NCBI GenBank assembly: GCA_900322095.1
Contig: ONYS01000030.1
Location: 1-61,298, forward strand
Length of the DNA stretch: 61,298 nt
Reading direction: 5' to 3'
From: an uncultured Prevotella sp.
GTDB taxonomy: Bacteria > Bacteroidota > Bacteroidia > Bacteroidales > Bacteroidaceae
Positions 16,349 through 24,760 of this stretch are shown piece after piece; position 1 is the stretch's first letter, and each line of letters starts with the position of its first letter. A program made the translations under genes and the position numbers. The notes beneath the pieces were generated by a model. It saw only the letters and a list, made by a program, of their open reading frames with translations, was not told the DNA's origin and made no database searches.

Positions 16349-17380
16349 ATGGCTGAGAAAAAACAAACGGCCACGTATGAATCCATCATGCGCGACCTGA
16401 AGAACCGCAAGTTTGCGCCCATCTATATCCTGCAGGGCGATGAGCCGTATTTCATCGACAAGATTTGCGACTATCTGGCAGAGAATGTTCTCAAGCCGGA
16501 AGAGCGCGACTTCAATCAGGTGATACTCTTCGGTGCAGAGACCACCGACCAGCGCGTGGCCGATGAGGCGCTGGCCTACCCGATGATGGCCGACCACAGA
16601 GTGGTGATCGTCAAGGAGAGTCAGGACATGAAAGGCAACGGAAGCCGACTGGCACGCTATTTTGAAAAACCTGCGCCCACAACGATCCTCGTACTCTGCC
16701 ATAAAGGTGGTAAGATTGACGGGCGCTCGCAAGTGGCGAAAAAGATTCCGCCTTCGGCTGTCGTGTTTGAGAGTAAGAAGAAACGCGACTATGAGTTGCC
16801 GGCTTTCATCAGTGGCTACCTTAAACTTCATCAGGCAGCCATCGACGACAAGGCCGCGCAGATGATCGCCGACCATGTCGGTGCAGATTTGCATCGGTTG
16901 ACTTCGGAGCTTGACAAGGTTCTCATCTCGCTTCCGAAGGACAACAAAAGAGTCACTCCGGAGGTCGTGGAACATGAGATAGGAGTGAGCAAAGATTTCA
17001 ACGGTTTTGAGCTTCGTGATGCCATCGCCAACAAGCAAATTTTCAAAGCCAATCAGATCATTAATTATTTTGACAAAAACTCAAAGACAGCGGGACTCTT
17101 CCTCTTGTTGCCCACCCTCTATAATTATTTCCAGAATCTGATGGTCGCCTACTACACTCCCGGACAGAAGACAGAGGCAAGCGTGGCACAGTATCTCGAT
17201 CTGAAGTCGCCCTGGGCCGCCCGCCCTTATCTCATCGGGATGAGAAATTACACAGGTGTGAAGGTGATGAAAATCCTGGCGAAGATACAGGAGATAGATA
17301 TGAAAAACAAGGGTGTTGACAACCCCAGCACAAGCCCGGCAGAACTGATGAAAGAGCTTGTGTTCTTCATTATGCACTGA
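16349..17380 (+). CDS. holA: DNA polymerase III delta subunit
   Basis: A 343-residue clamp-loader subunit that opens the beta sliding clamp during replication. Family segments are FAPIYILQGDEPYFIDKICDYL at the N-terminus, ARYFEKPAPTTILVLCHKGGK in the middle, and the C-terminal helical collar with SAWA-like sequence (LKSPWAARPYLIGMRNY). Length and start (MAEKKQTATYESIMRDLK) match the Bacteroidetes form. A terminator follows at 17449. Confidence 0.92.
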   Translation: MAEKKQTATYESIMRDLKNRKFAPIYILQGDEPYFIDKICDYLAENVLKPEERDFNQVILFGAETTDQRVADEALAYPMMADHRVVIVKESQDMKGNGSRLARYFEKPAPTTILVLCHKGGKIDGRSQVAKKIPPSAVVFESKKKRDYELPAFISGYLKLHQAAIDDKAAQMIADHVGADLHRLTSELDKVLISLPKDNKRVTPEVVEHEIGVSKDFNGFELRDAIANKQIFKANQIINYFDKNSKTAGLFLLLPTLYNYFQNLMVAYYTPGQKTEASVAQYLDLKSPWAARPYLIGMRNYTGVKVMKILAKIQEIDMKNKGVDNPSTSPAELMKELVFFIMH

Positions 17381-17448
17381 AATAGAAGCGGGGAGGGGCT
17401 TCTGAAAATCCTCTCCAAATCATGTTTACGATCGGCTAAAACGTTAAA

Positions 17449-17484
17449 AAACAGGCCTTTTCCGCCAAAGGGAAAGGCCTGTTT
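17449..17484 (+). terminator. Terminator of holA
   Basis: ACAGGCCTTT pairs with AAAGGCCTGT, preceded by an A-run and followed by TTTCGG. Confidence 0.7.
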
Positions 17485-18354
17485 CGGCTCATTCTGGTTG
17501 ATTTTCTCAGGTCCTTCATCAGATTCTGATTTTTCTAAAATCCAGCCAAAAGTGTCGATTTTCTGGCTTTTTCCCCTTATTTTCGGCCTATTTTCGTCTA
17601 TTTCGAGAATCTGAAATGCCATAAATTTTCTTTGGAAATCCCTTTATTCATCGGTGTTTTTGCCAATTTTAGCCCTCTCAAAAATCGCGTATTTTCGCCT
17701 CGTCTTGCCGTCGGTTCAGAATATTGCAAAAACGCCCAAAATTAGTCTCAAAAGAAGCTATGAATTTAGTCTTCACATTTGATAACATTTTAAATTGTTG
17801 ATTATTTCGACATTTACAGTTGTAAACTAGCATTTAATTTGCAAAATCAAATCGTTTTCTTTAAAATACAAAATTAAATTGCTTTGTAAATCAATAAATT
17901 AAAATCAAAATATTTAGATTTTAAAATACAAACCTATTTTTATACGGTCTTCAAAAGTGAGCATAAGCTATTGATTCCCAATAAAATATACACTTTTAAA
18001 GAATAAAAAGGCGAACTTTTCTCTTCTCTAAACCCCTTCAGGGCCGGATAATGGCTGAAATTCATCGAGAAATCGTAAATCAACCTATTAGAATCCAATT
18101 AATTGCGAAAAAACGCTGTATTGGCGTCTTTAAGCCGCTTTAAAACTGAAAATTTGAATTTGTAATCTTAAATACCGAAAATTCAGTTTTCAAAACTAAA
18201 GTGTAGATATTTAAATATCAAAATACGAATCTTCAGAACAAAATACTCTTCACATTTGTTGTTTGTCTCGAAAATATTGTTTACCTTTGTAAATCGTAAA
18301 GAAAACGACTAATTTTGGCCTTTTAGCGGCCTAACCGATACAGAACAGACAACT
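17485..18354. other. AT-rich gene-free region upstream of the XRE regulator
   Basis: About 870 bases with no credible gene. Base composition is far more AT-rich than the surroundings, especially 17750-18290, with short recurrent words such as TTTAAAATACAAA. No convincing DnaA boxes are seen. A TACCTTTG promoter box near 18285-18292 probably serves the downstream regulator. Confidence 0.5.
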
Positions 18355-18837
18355 ATGGAAGAGTTGATGAAAGACAGAATACGTCTCGTAATGGAGAACC
18401 AGCATCAGACCCAAAAAGTCTTCGCTAATTTTATAGGTATGAGCGAAGGTGCACTCAGCAGCATCTTCAACGGTCGTACCAAACCTACGCTCAATATCGT
18501 CGAGGCTATAAAAAACAAAATTCCGAAAATCTCTACCGACTGGCTTCTGTTTGGTCGCGGAGAAATGTTCGAGAAGGATTCACCTGCTCCGCAGTCAGCC
18601 ACCGATCAAGATGCTACTCCCCACCCTGCCTCTGCGGTCGACAATCCTTCTCAGGATGTCAAGCGTCCGACTACAGCTCCTTACGCTGAACCCACCTTTT
18701 TCGGACAGCAACCGGTGGCTGCACCTCAACCGAAAGAAGTTATCAAAATTGTTGAAAAAAAGCCCCGCAAGATAACAGAGATCCGCGTCTTCTACGACGA
18801 CCAGACGTGGGAAACTTTTGTGCCTGAAAAGGGCTGA
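18355..18837 (+). CDS. XRE-family helix-turn-helix protein
   Basis: A 160-residue DNA-binding protein. Residues ~5-60 form a phage-repressor-type helix-turn-helix (KVFANFIGMSEGALSSIFNGRTKPTLNIVEAI), ending ISTDWLLFGRGEMF, a hallmark of Bacteroidetes XRE proteins. The middle is proline/glutamine-rich and probably disordered. The short C-terminal piece KITEIRVFYDDQTWETFVPE is likely a small beta structure. It stands alone after a long AT-rich region. Targets unknown. Confidence 0.85.
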   Translation: MEELMKDRIRLVMENQHQTQKVFANFIGMSEGALSSIFNGRTKPTLNIVEAIKNKIPKISTDWLLFGRGEMFEKDSPAPQSATDQDATPHPASAVDNPSQDVKRPTTAPYAEPTFFGQQPVAAPQPKEVIKIVEKKPRKITEIRVFYDDQTWETFVPEKG

Positions 18838-18844
18838 AAAAACG

Positions 18845-18890
18845 GCCGTGAAACATTTGCTCAAAAGTTATCGGTCTTTCACGCTTTTTT
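18845..18890. terminator. Probable terminator after the XRE gene
   Basis: CGTGAAA pairs with TTTCACG over a 23-base loop, followed on the plus strand by CTTTTTTC. On the minus strand GGCCGTTTTTT also follows the stem, so it may work both ways. Confidence 0.5.
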
Positions 18891-19315
18891 CTGCTTCTTC
18901 TTTTCTCTTCTCTCTCTGTTGTGCTTCTCATTCTGACTGTAGGAGGTCTGGCTCCCATCGCATGTTTTCCTAATCGAGAAGTTGCCTCACCACCTGCTTA
19001 CATTTGCAAAGGTAATGATTCCCGAAGGCCGAATCAAGTCTTTTGTGGATATATCTTCCAATAAGAACACCCATACATCATTGGTGGTTGTATTCTTTCA
19101 GGCCGTGGTATGAACTGGATTAAGCTTCTTCCCCAGTAAATTGCAATAAAGAATCTTCTGCTCTTGTTTCCGAATTGTTGGGGCGTACCGGATTTTTCCG
19201 TGGCTAGAAATGAAAAATGCGGGTATTCCTACAGCATCATTCCTTTATCTTGCCGTGGCAGTAAGCGCTTAACACCTCTCAGAAGCCACGATATATATTG
19301 TGAATACTGCGAGTT

Positions 19316-19418
19316 GATAGTTGCTGACAGCTGTCAGCAGTTCTGCTCTCAGCTGTCAGCAGATCTGCTCTCAGCTGTCAGCAGATCTGCTCTCAATTGT
19401 CAGCAACCATAAACTATC
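19316..19418. repeat. 22-bp palindromic tandem array, type A (four units)
   Basis: Four contiguous 22-base units start at 19323, 19345, 19367 and 19389. The core word of each is close to CAGCTGTCAGCAGATCTGCT, so every unit carries two dyads (CAGCTG and AGATCT-like). The array is flanked by GATAGTT and its inverted copy AACTATC, giving a 103-base element. A near-identical four-unit element lies at 44038. It occupies the convergent gap between the XRE and pyrD genes; 18891-19315 before it holds nothing recognisable. Confidence 0.92.
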
Positions 19419-19538
19419 GTATTTCTGGCTTATGTTCTGTCGGTGGAGCTGTATATATCCTCCGTTGCAGACAAATAAGAGAACTATTCTCTCTGTCTTC
19501 TGTCGCAATAAATACAGGTATGCTGCGGAAAATGAGAC

Positions 19539-19570
19539 AAAAAAGCCCATCCTGAGTGAAGGATGGGCTT
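19539..19570 (-). terminator. Terminator of pyrKD
   Basis: AAGCCCATCC pairs with GGATGGGCTT; a T-run follows on the minus strand. Confidence 0.85.
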
Positions 19571-19598
19571 GATATGTTGCGCGAATATCTAGGACAGT

Positions 19599-20507
19599 TC
19601 AATCTATGGCTCCAATAATTTCGTCGACGCTTGCGCAGCCGTGGCGGTCGAGCCAGTCGTTGATGCCATCACGGATTTTCATGGTGACTCCAGGATCGAT
19701 GAAGTTGGCTGTGCCAACCTGAATGGCTGTGGCGCCACACATGAGGAATTCGATTGCGTCCTCAGCGGTCATGATTCCTCCCAGTCCGATGACGGGAATC
19801 TTTACGGCATGAGTCACGTCGTAGACCATGCGCAGGGCCACGGGCTTCACGGCTGGGCCGCTCAGTCCACCGGTCCGGATGCTCAGCAGAGGCTTGCGGT
19901 GCTCGATGTCGACGGCCATTCCCAGGAGAGTGTTGATCAGCGAGATGCTGTCGGCACCCTCATCCTCGCAGGTGCGGGCGATGCTGGCGATGTCGGTCAC
20001 GTTGGGCGACAGCTTCGCGATGAGCGTCTTGGGATAGACTTTTCTCACGGCACGCACTACCGATGCTGCTCCCTCGCAGGTGACTCCGAAAGCCATGCCA
20101 CCCTGCTTGACGTTGGGGCAGCTGATATTCAGTTCTATGGCGGGGATTTTCTCCAGTTTTGCCAGCCGCTGCGCGCACTCGGCGTAGGTCTGAGGCGAGT
20201 TGCCGCTCACGTTGACGATGAAGTTGGTCTGTATATCTTTTATTTGCGGATAGATATGCTCGCAGAAGTAGTCGACGCCCTTGTTTTGCAGTCCCACGCA
20301 GTTGAGCATTCCTTGTGCTGTCTCAGCCATGCGCGGGTAGTCGTTGCCTTGTCTGGGTTCGAGCGTAGTGCCTTTCACGATGATGCCGCCCAATTCCTCC
20401 AGGGGTACGAAGTCGGCATATTCCAGTCCATATCCGAAGGTGCCGCTGGCTGTCATCACCGGATTCTTCAGCGACAGACGATTGATCTTTACACTTAGAT
20501 TTGCCAT
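19599..20507 (-). CDS. pyrD: Dihydroorotate dehydrogenase, class 1B catalytic subunit
   Basis: A 302-residue FMN enzyme oxidising dihydroorotate to orotate in pyrimidine synthesis. It shows [24 protein letters not shown] and the active-site cysteine C130 in [13 protein letters not shown]; cysteine rather than serine is the class 1 mark. FMN phosphate is bound by [11 protein letters not shown] and [12 protein letters not shown]. It overlaps the electron-transfer subunit gene pyrK by 13 bases, which together form the NAD-linked 1B complex. Confidence 0.96.
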   Translation of the reverse strand: MANLSVKINRLSLKNPVMTASGTFGYGLEYADFVPLEELGGIIVKGTTLEPRQGNDYPRMAETAQGMLNCVGLQNKGVDYFCEHIYPQIKDIQTNFIVNVSGNSPQTYAECAQRLAKLEKIPAIELNISCPNVKQGGMAFGVTCEGAASVVRAVRKVYPKTLIAKLSPNVTDIASIARTCEDEGADSISLINTLLGMAVDIEHRKPLLSIRTGGLSGPAVKPVALRMVYDVTHAVKIPVIGLGGIMTAEDAIEFLMCGATAIQVGTANFIDPGVTMKIRDGINDWLDRHGCASVDEIIGAID

Positions 20508-21271
20508 AACAATTGATTGATATTAAACACCGGTCCGTCTTTGCATACTCTCAGGTTGCCTTCTGTGGTTTTCTCCACGCAGCAGAGGCAGGCGCCGAGT
20601 CCGCATGCCATCATGTTTTCCAGCGAAGCCTCGCAGTCGATGGAGGCATGTGAGGCATATCGTGCCACAGCCATCATCATGGGCTTGGGGCCACAAGTGC
20701 AGATGCGGTCGAAGCTCTGCTCTTTGAGGATGGAGTGGTTGGTGACGAACCCTTTCTCGCCCAGCGATCCGTCTTCGGTCGTGACGTAGACGTCGCCCAG
20801 CTGTTTAAAAAGGTCCAGCTCCAGAAGGTCTTTGGCCGAGCGTGCTCCCAAGAGGAAGGAGGGTCTCACGCCCTGCTTGCTCAGGCATTTGCCGGCGAAG
20901 AGCAATGGGGCGATGCCCACGCCACCGCCTACGAGCAGCAACTTCTCGTCGGGACGCTGGGCCAGGGTGAAATGGTTGCCCAAGGGGAATATGCAGTTGA
21001 GCTTGTCGCCTGCCTTGAGGTTCATCAGACTCTTCGTGCCATCACCAACGGCAGCCACAAGAATCCACATCTCATTGCGCTCCGGATCAAAATAATTGAT
21101 GGAGATGGGGCGGCGGAGAAATGTTGAGGCGCTGCCGTCGCAGCGTACTTCGACAAACTGTCCGGGTTGCATGGGGGGCAGGGCCTCGTCTCGCGTGAGC
21201 TTCAACAGCGTGTGCTTGTCCGATAAGTGCTCAGCCGACACCACTGTCAGATCTTGACAATATTTCTTCAT
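20495..21271 (-). CDS. pyrK: Dihydroorotate dehydrogenase electron-transfer subunit
   Basis: A 258-residue FAD and [2Fe-2S] protein that passes electrons from PyrD to NAD+. It has the flavin-binding segment [11 protein letters not shown], the nucleotide-binding [14 protein letters not shown], and a C-terminal cysteine cluster ([10 protein letters not shown] then C in [10 protein letters not shown]) for the iron-sulfur centre. It is the first gene of the pyrKD unit. A TATCTTTGC box on the minus strand lies near 21297. Confidence 0.95.
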   Translation of the reverse strand: MKKYCQDLTVVSAEHLSDKHTLLKLTRDEALPPMQPGQFVEVRCDGSASTFLRRPISINYFDPERNEMWILVAAVGDGTKSLMNLKAGDKLNCIFPLGNHFTLAQRPDEKLLLVGGGVGIAPLLFAGKCLSKQGVRPSFLLGARSAKDLLELDLFKQLGDVYVTTEDGSLGEKGFVTNHSILKEQSFDRICTCGPKPMMMAVARYASHASIDCEASLENMMACGLGACLCCVEKTTEGNLRVCKDGPVFNINQLLWQI

Positions 21272-21334
21272 TTCAGATAAAGGTTTTATTTTTTCTGCAA
21301 AGATACAAAAAATACAGAAAACACCGAAGTTCTA

Positions 21335-22021
21335 TTATGCTTGAGCATCATCCGAAGAAGACTTCCTTGTTTCTGCGTCTTGGGATTCTTTCACTTCCTC
21401 GGCATCCTGGATGTTGTCGAGTTGTGGCTTCTGCGCTTGTTCGTTCATCTTTTGCCAAGCTTTCTTCAGACGGTATATTTTGAATGCGTTGGTACATTCC
21501 ACCACACCGTAGACCATCAGAGCCCAACCGATGATGAAGAGTGGGAGAGAGGCCGAGTCGACGGGTTTCACTACGCAATACACACCAATGAGGAAGAGTA
21601 TCGACGGGAAAATCCAAAAGAAGAACGGAACAGACCCATAACGGCGCGCTTGGGCCAAAGAGACGAACTGTCCAATCGTGGCCAGGATGACGATGGCGCC
21701 AAGAATGATGACCACCCCACGGATGAAGGTGACGGGCATGAAGGCCAGAATTACGCCGAGCACCATCGATCCGAGTCCGCCGACGGGAAATGCCGGAGTC
21801 ATCAACGAGCGGGCAGCCTCAGGAGCCCCCTCGGATGCAGTGCGCTCTATGTTTCGCTTGTTGACATAATAGATGATGACCGACGTGAGTCCGGAGAGAA
21901 AAAACAGTACGCCAATGGCTATGGTCAGCCATGTCACCGTATCCTCACGGTACTTCACTAAGAGGGCGCCGACGATGATTGCCACTACGGCGCGGAAAAC
22001 GGAACTTTGCAATAATCTCAT
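21335..22021 (-). CDS. HdeD/DUF308-family membrane protein
   Basis: A 228-residue inner-membrane protein with six hydrophobic segments arranged as three similar pairs, the HdeD/DUF308 pattern (VVAIIVGALLVKYREDTVTWLTIAIGVLFFLSG first). The C-terminal ~45 residues are hydrophilic and acidic (QKPQLDNIQDAEEVKESQDAE). Family members are linked to acid resistance in E. coli, but no function is shown here. It is monocistronic. Confidence 0.75.
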   Translation of the reverse strand: MRLLQSSVFRAVVAIIVGALLVKYREDTVTWLTIAIGVLFFLSGLTSVIIYYVNKRNIERTASEGAPEAARSLMTPAFPVGGLGSMVLGVILAFMPVTFIRGVVIILGAIVILATIGQFVSLAQARRYGSVPFFFWIFPSILFLIGVYCVVKPVDSASLPLFIIGWALMVYGVVECTNAFKIYRLKKAWQKMNEQAQKPQLDNIQDAEEVKESQDAETRKSSSDDAQA

Positions 22022-22372
22022 ATCTATATTTCTTTTCTGATTACGAATTTATCTGGCCTTCAGGGCCGTCTTTTCAATTTTGCAGATTCTTATTTGCTTT
22101 AAATGCGTCTGCTGGTCCAGTCCCTTTCATTTCCTGAACGTCATTGCGCTGGATAGATGGCATAGTATGCGGGCTATGAAACACCTTATATTAAGGGGCG
22201 GACGGCGGTGCCGCTTCGCGCATCTAACCTATTGCTATCAGGCAGAGAATGACCAAAGAAGATGAGAAGTGGGAAAAATTGGTTTGAACTGCATGCGCAT
22301 TTTGTCTTTTATTGTTGCAAAATTAATAATTTTCTGTAATTTTGCAGTCGTAATTAAGATATTATTCAGAAA
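22022..22372. other. Divergent gap between the HdeD-like and phosphatase genes
   Basis: No gene seen. The plus-strand promoter of the phosphatase (TTG, 19 bases, TAATTTTGC at 22337-22345) is at its right end. Confidence 0.5.
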
Positions 22373-22885
22373 ATGACGAAATTATTTTTAGTGCGCCATG
22401 GCGAGACGGTGGATAATGCAGCCCAAATCTTGCAGGGGCAGGAACAGGGAGAACTCAATGAGCACGGCCTAGAGCAGGCCCGCGAGGTGAGGGATAAGCT
22501 CAAAGGAGAGAAGATTGATGTTTTTGTTGCGAGCGACCTGAAGCGTGCCATCGACACATGCCGCATCATCAGCGAGCCTCACGGCAATCCAGAGATTGTG
22601 ACCACACCGCTGCTACGCGAGCGCGACTGGGGCAGCTTCACCGGAAAGTATATTCCCGACCTGGACTGGCGCAACAACTGGCCCGACGATATTGAGAGCC
22701 TGGAGCACTTGAAGAGCCGTGCCCAGAACTTCCTTACTTGGCTGAAGGTGACCTACCCCGACAAGACGGTGCTCGCCGTGGGGCATGGAATTGTCAACAA
22801 GGCCATTCAAAGCGTATATTTCAAAAAGCCGATGAACGAGATTGTCAAGATGACCAACGCCGAGGTGAGAGTGCTCATTCTCTGA
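22373..22885 (+). CDS. Histidine phosphatase family protein
   Basis: A 170-residue phosphoglycerate-mutase-like phosphatase. The catalytic histidine is in LFLVRHGETVDN, the second arginine in SDLKRAIDTCR, and the second histidine in LAVGHGIVNKA. Substrate is not determined; it resembles alpha-ribazole phosphatase and broad-specificity phosphatases. It is transcribed alone and ends at a bidirectional terminator. Confidence 0.88.
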   Translation: MTKLFLVRHGETVDNAAQILQGQEQGELNEHGLEQAREVRDKLKGEKIDVFVASDLKRAIDTCRIISEPHGNPEIVTTPLLRERDWGSFTGKYIPDLDWRNNWPDDIESLEHLKSRAQNFLTWLKVTYPDKTVLAVGHGIVNKAIQSVYFKKPMNEIVKMTNAEVRVLIL

Positions 22886-22912
22886 TGGGCGCTGCATAAG
22901 CGAATAAAAAAC

Positions 22913-22956
22913 AAAGGGCTAAGCAGAAAGAGATTCCTCTTTCCGTTTAGCCCTTT
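22913..22956. terminator. Bidirectional terminator
   Basis: AAAGGGCTAA pairs with TTAGCCCTTT around an inner stem GAAAGAG/CTCTTTC, between convergent phosphatase and udk genes. Confidence 0.8.
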
Positions 22957-22976
22957 GCCGTTGGGTAGCTATTTTA

Positions 22977-23612
22977 TTATTGCTTATTTATCAGCCCTTC
23001 GATATATTTGCAGATGATGCCGATGCCCTTTTCGTTCTCACCACCCTGCGGGATGATGATGTCGGCATAGCGTTTTGTGGGCTCTATGAATTGCTCGTGC
23101 ATGGGTTTGAGCACTTTCAGATAGCGGTCGACCACCATGCTCACCGTACGTCCGCGGTCGATGGTGTCGCGCTGGATGTTGCGGATGAGGCGCTCGTCGG
23201 GATCGGTGTCGACAAAGATCTTCAGGTCCATCATGTCGCGCAGGCGCTTGTTGATGAGCGACATGATTCCCTCCACGATGATGACGGGCTTTGGCTCCAC
23301 GCGGATGGTCTCCGGCAGACGGTTGGAGAGAATATAAGAATAGGTGGGCTGGTCGATGACCTTTCCATGCCGCAGGTCGTCAATCTGCTTGATGAGCAGT
23401 TTCCAGTCGAAGGCATCGGGATGGTCGAAGTTGATGGCCTTGCGTTCTTCGTCGGTGAGTCCCGTTGTGTCGTTATAATAGGAATCGAGCGGAACTACAG
23501 CTACATAGTTCGGTGGCAGCGACTCTACGATTTTCTTCACTACGGTGGTCTTGCCCGACCCCGTGCCGCCGGCAATGCCTATAATGGTGATTTTGTCTTG
23601 GTTTGCGTTCAT
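22977..23612 (-). CDS. udk: Uridine kinase
   Basis: A 211-residue P-loop kinase that phosphorylates uridine and cytidine for pyrimidine salvage. The Walker A loop is GIAGGTGSGKTTVVKK; VVPLDSYYND and NFDHPDAFDWKLL are uridine-kinase signatures, and the lid contains RDTIDRGRT. It begins at the stop codon of the glycosylase gene (TAATG, one-base overlap), so the two are translationally coupled. Confidence 0.95.
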   Translation of the reverse strand: MNANQDKITIIGIAGGTGSGKTTVVKKIVESLPPNYVAVVPLDSYYNDTTGLTDEERKAINFDHPDAFDWKLLIKQIDDLRHGKVIDQPTYSYILSNRLPETIRVEPKPVIIVEGIMSLINKRLRDMMDLKIFVDTDPDERLIRNIQRDTIDRGRTVSMVVDRYLKVLKPMHEQFIEPTKRYADIIIPQGGENEKGIGIICKYIEGLINKQ

Positions 23613-24232
23613 TATTTGTCAGAATTAGGTTGTTCATCATTCACTGGTGCTAGGAGTCCCAGCTGTTCGAGCATCGACCGATAATATTCGGCTTTCTTCT
23701 CGACGCTCATCGGATATGCCCGCGACGAACTGGGCATGCGGTAGAGCCGCAGCGTTCGGTTGTCGAAGTTGAAGGGCACGCTCTGGCCCATCTTCAGCTG
23801 CTTCACGTCGATGCCGTAGTGTTGCGTGAAGACCTTTGTGGCAAGTTGTCCGGCTGTGAGCACGCCTTTGCATTCGGGCAGGGCGTGCAGCAGGGCGTCG
23901 AGGTCGGTGGGCTCCACGATTTCCAGGTCCTTGTCGCTGGCCGTGCCCTTCGTGCGGCGAATGCGATAGGCAGTATCGTAGAGGGCGATGCCGCGAGCGC
24001 GGAGAAACGCTGTCAGCTCTTCCAGCTTGAAACGTTTCTCTCCCGGAATCTCAAAGTGGTGCTTGTCGGCAAAAAACAGCCAACCGAAGATGCGCCACAT
24101 GTCGTTCTGGAAGTTGGGATAGTAAAACCTCATGCTCCACCGCTTCTCCGACGGTGGAAATGTGCCGAGCATCAGCAAGCGTGCGTTAGCTGGCAAGAAC
24201 GGTTCGAATGGATGCGTCTCTATGGGATTCAT
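23612..24232 (-). CDS. Uracil-DNA glycosylase superfamily protein
   Basis: A 206-residue protein of the UDG/Mug fold. The N-terminal LLMLGTFPPSEKRW resembles motif A, and FYYPNFQNDMWRIFGWLFF follows as in the Bacteroidetes G/U-mismatch glycosylase group. RMPSSSRAYP is the C-terminal DNA-intercalation loop. It probably excises uracil or damaged bases. A minus-strand TAACTTTGC box is directly upstream (24239-24247). It is co-transcribed with udk. Confidence 0.8.
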   Translation of the reverse strand: MNPIETHPFEPFLPANARLLMLGTFPPSEKRWSMRFYYPNFQNDMWRIFGWLFFADKHHFEIPGEKRFKLEELTAFLRARGIALYDTAYRIRRTKGTASDKDLEIVEPTDLDALLHALPECKGVLTAGQLATKVFTQHYGIDVKQLKMGQSVPFNFDNRTLRLYRMPSSSRAYPMSVEKKAEYYRSMLEQLGLLAPVNDEQPNSDK

Positions 24233-24327
24233 TATTGCAAAGTTACAAATTTTTCTCTATTCTGTTGCTTTCGGCAGAGTTTTTTTCGTCGATAACTCGT
24301 TAATCATCAAAAAAATGAGAATAATTG

Positions 24328-24360
24328 TTTGGCTGAGCGGAATATTCTTAGTAACTTTGC
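24328..24360 (+). promoter_or_regulatory. Promoter of rpmE2
   Basis: TTTG at 24328, a 20-base spacer, then TAACTTTGC at 24352-24360: a full match to the Bacteroidetes housekeeping promoter, 40 bases before the start codon. Confidence 0.85.
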
Positions 24361-24399
24361 AACCCAAACGAACAACATTAATTAATAACAAATAAAGAA

Positions 24400-24554
24400 A
24401 TGAAGAAAGGTATTCATCCCGAAAACTATCGCCCCGTCGTATTCAAGGATATGTCCAACGGCGATATGTTCCTTACACAGGTAAGAAGAAGCTCGTCGAC
24501 ACAGCAGGTCGCGTAGACCGCTTCATGAGCCGTTACGGTAAGCTGAAGAAGTAA
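24400..24554 (+). pseudogene. rpmE2: Ribosomal protein L31 type B, internally deleted
   Basis: The first 27 codons read MKKGIHPENYRPVVFKDMSN then GDMFLTQ, the standard L31B start. The last ~25 codons (TGKKKLVDTAGRVDRFMSRY, GKLKK) are its normal end but in another frame. About 30 codons between them are absent. The junction is TACACAG at 24474-24480, which would occur at both edges of the lost piece (in LTQ and in FYTG), so deletion between short direct repeats explains it. As it stands, translation runs out of frame and stops at 24516 after 38 residues. Promoter and terminator are intact. Either a real mutation or an assembly/consensus error. Confidence 0.9.
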
Positions 24555-24576
24555 TACCTACCGCCATAAAGAAATT

Positions 24577-24624
24577 AAGCGCACCGAGAATGTAGTTGCA
24601 TATGCATTCCCGGTGCGCTTTTTT
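24577..24624 (+). terminator. Terminator of rpmE2
   Basis: AAGCGCACCG with a long stem to CGGTGCGCTT, followed by T-run. Confidence 0.88.
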
Positions 24625-24633
24625 GTTGGAGAT

Positions 24634-24755
24634 TTCTGACTGGTCGGACTTTCCTGACTTTTCAGACCGATCTGACTTTTCTGATTGGTCGGACCAGTCC
24701 GATAAGTCCGAAAAGTCGGATTAGTCTGACTGGCCTGAAAAGTCAGAAATGTCCG
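24634..24755. repeat. 9-bp tandem array (CGGACTTTT type), mixed orientation
   Basis: About thirteen 9-base units follow one another without gaps, e.g. CTGACTGGT, CGGACTTTC, CTGACTTTT. The second half carries the inverted words (CCGATAAGT, CCGAAAAGT, CTGAAAAGT). The whole can thus fold back on itself. Related to the array at 14591. It fills the convergent gap between rpmE2 and a lipoprotein gene. Confidence 0.88.
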
Positions 24756-24760
24756 ATTGC

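Noticed and set aside
16280..17038. N-terminal extension of the nuclease-fold gene
   Set aside because: The extension is antisense to holA and crosses its promoter; the conserved domain starts just after ATG 16279.
18743..18958. Small basic protein gene on the minus strand
   Set aside because: Overlaps the 3' end of the XRE gene, is almost wholly R/S/K-rich and lacks a ribosome site; a non-coding transcript is the more likely explanation if anything is made.
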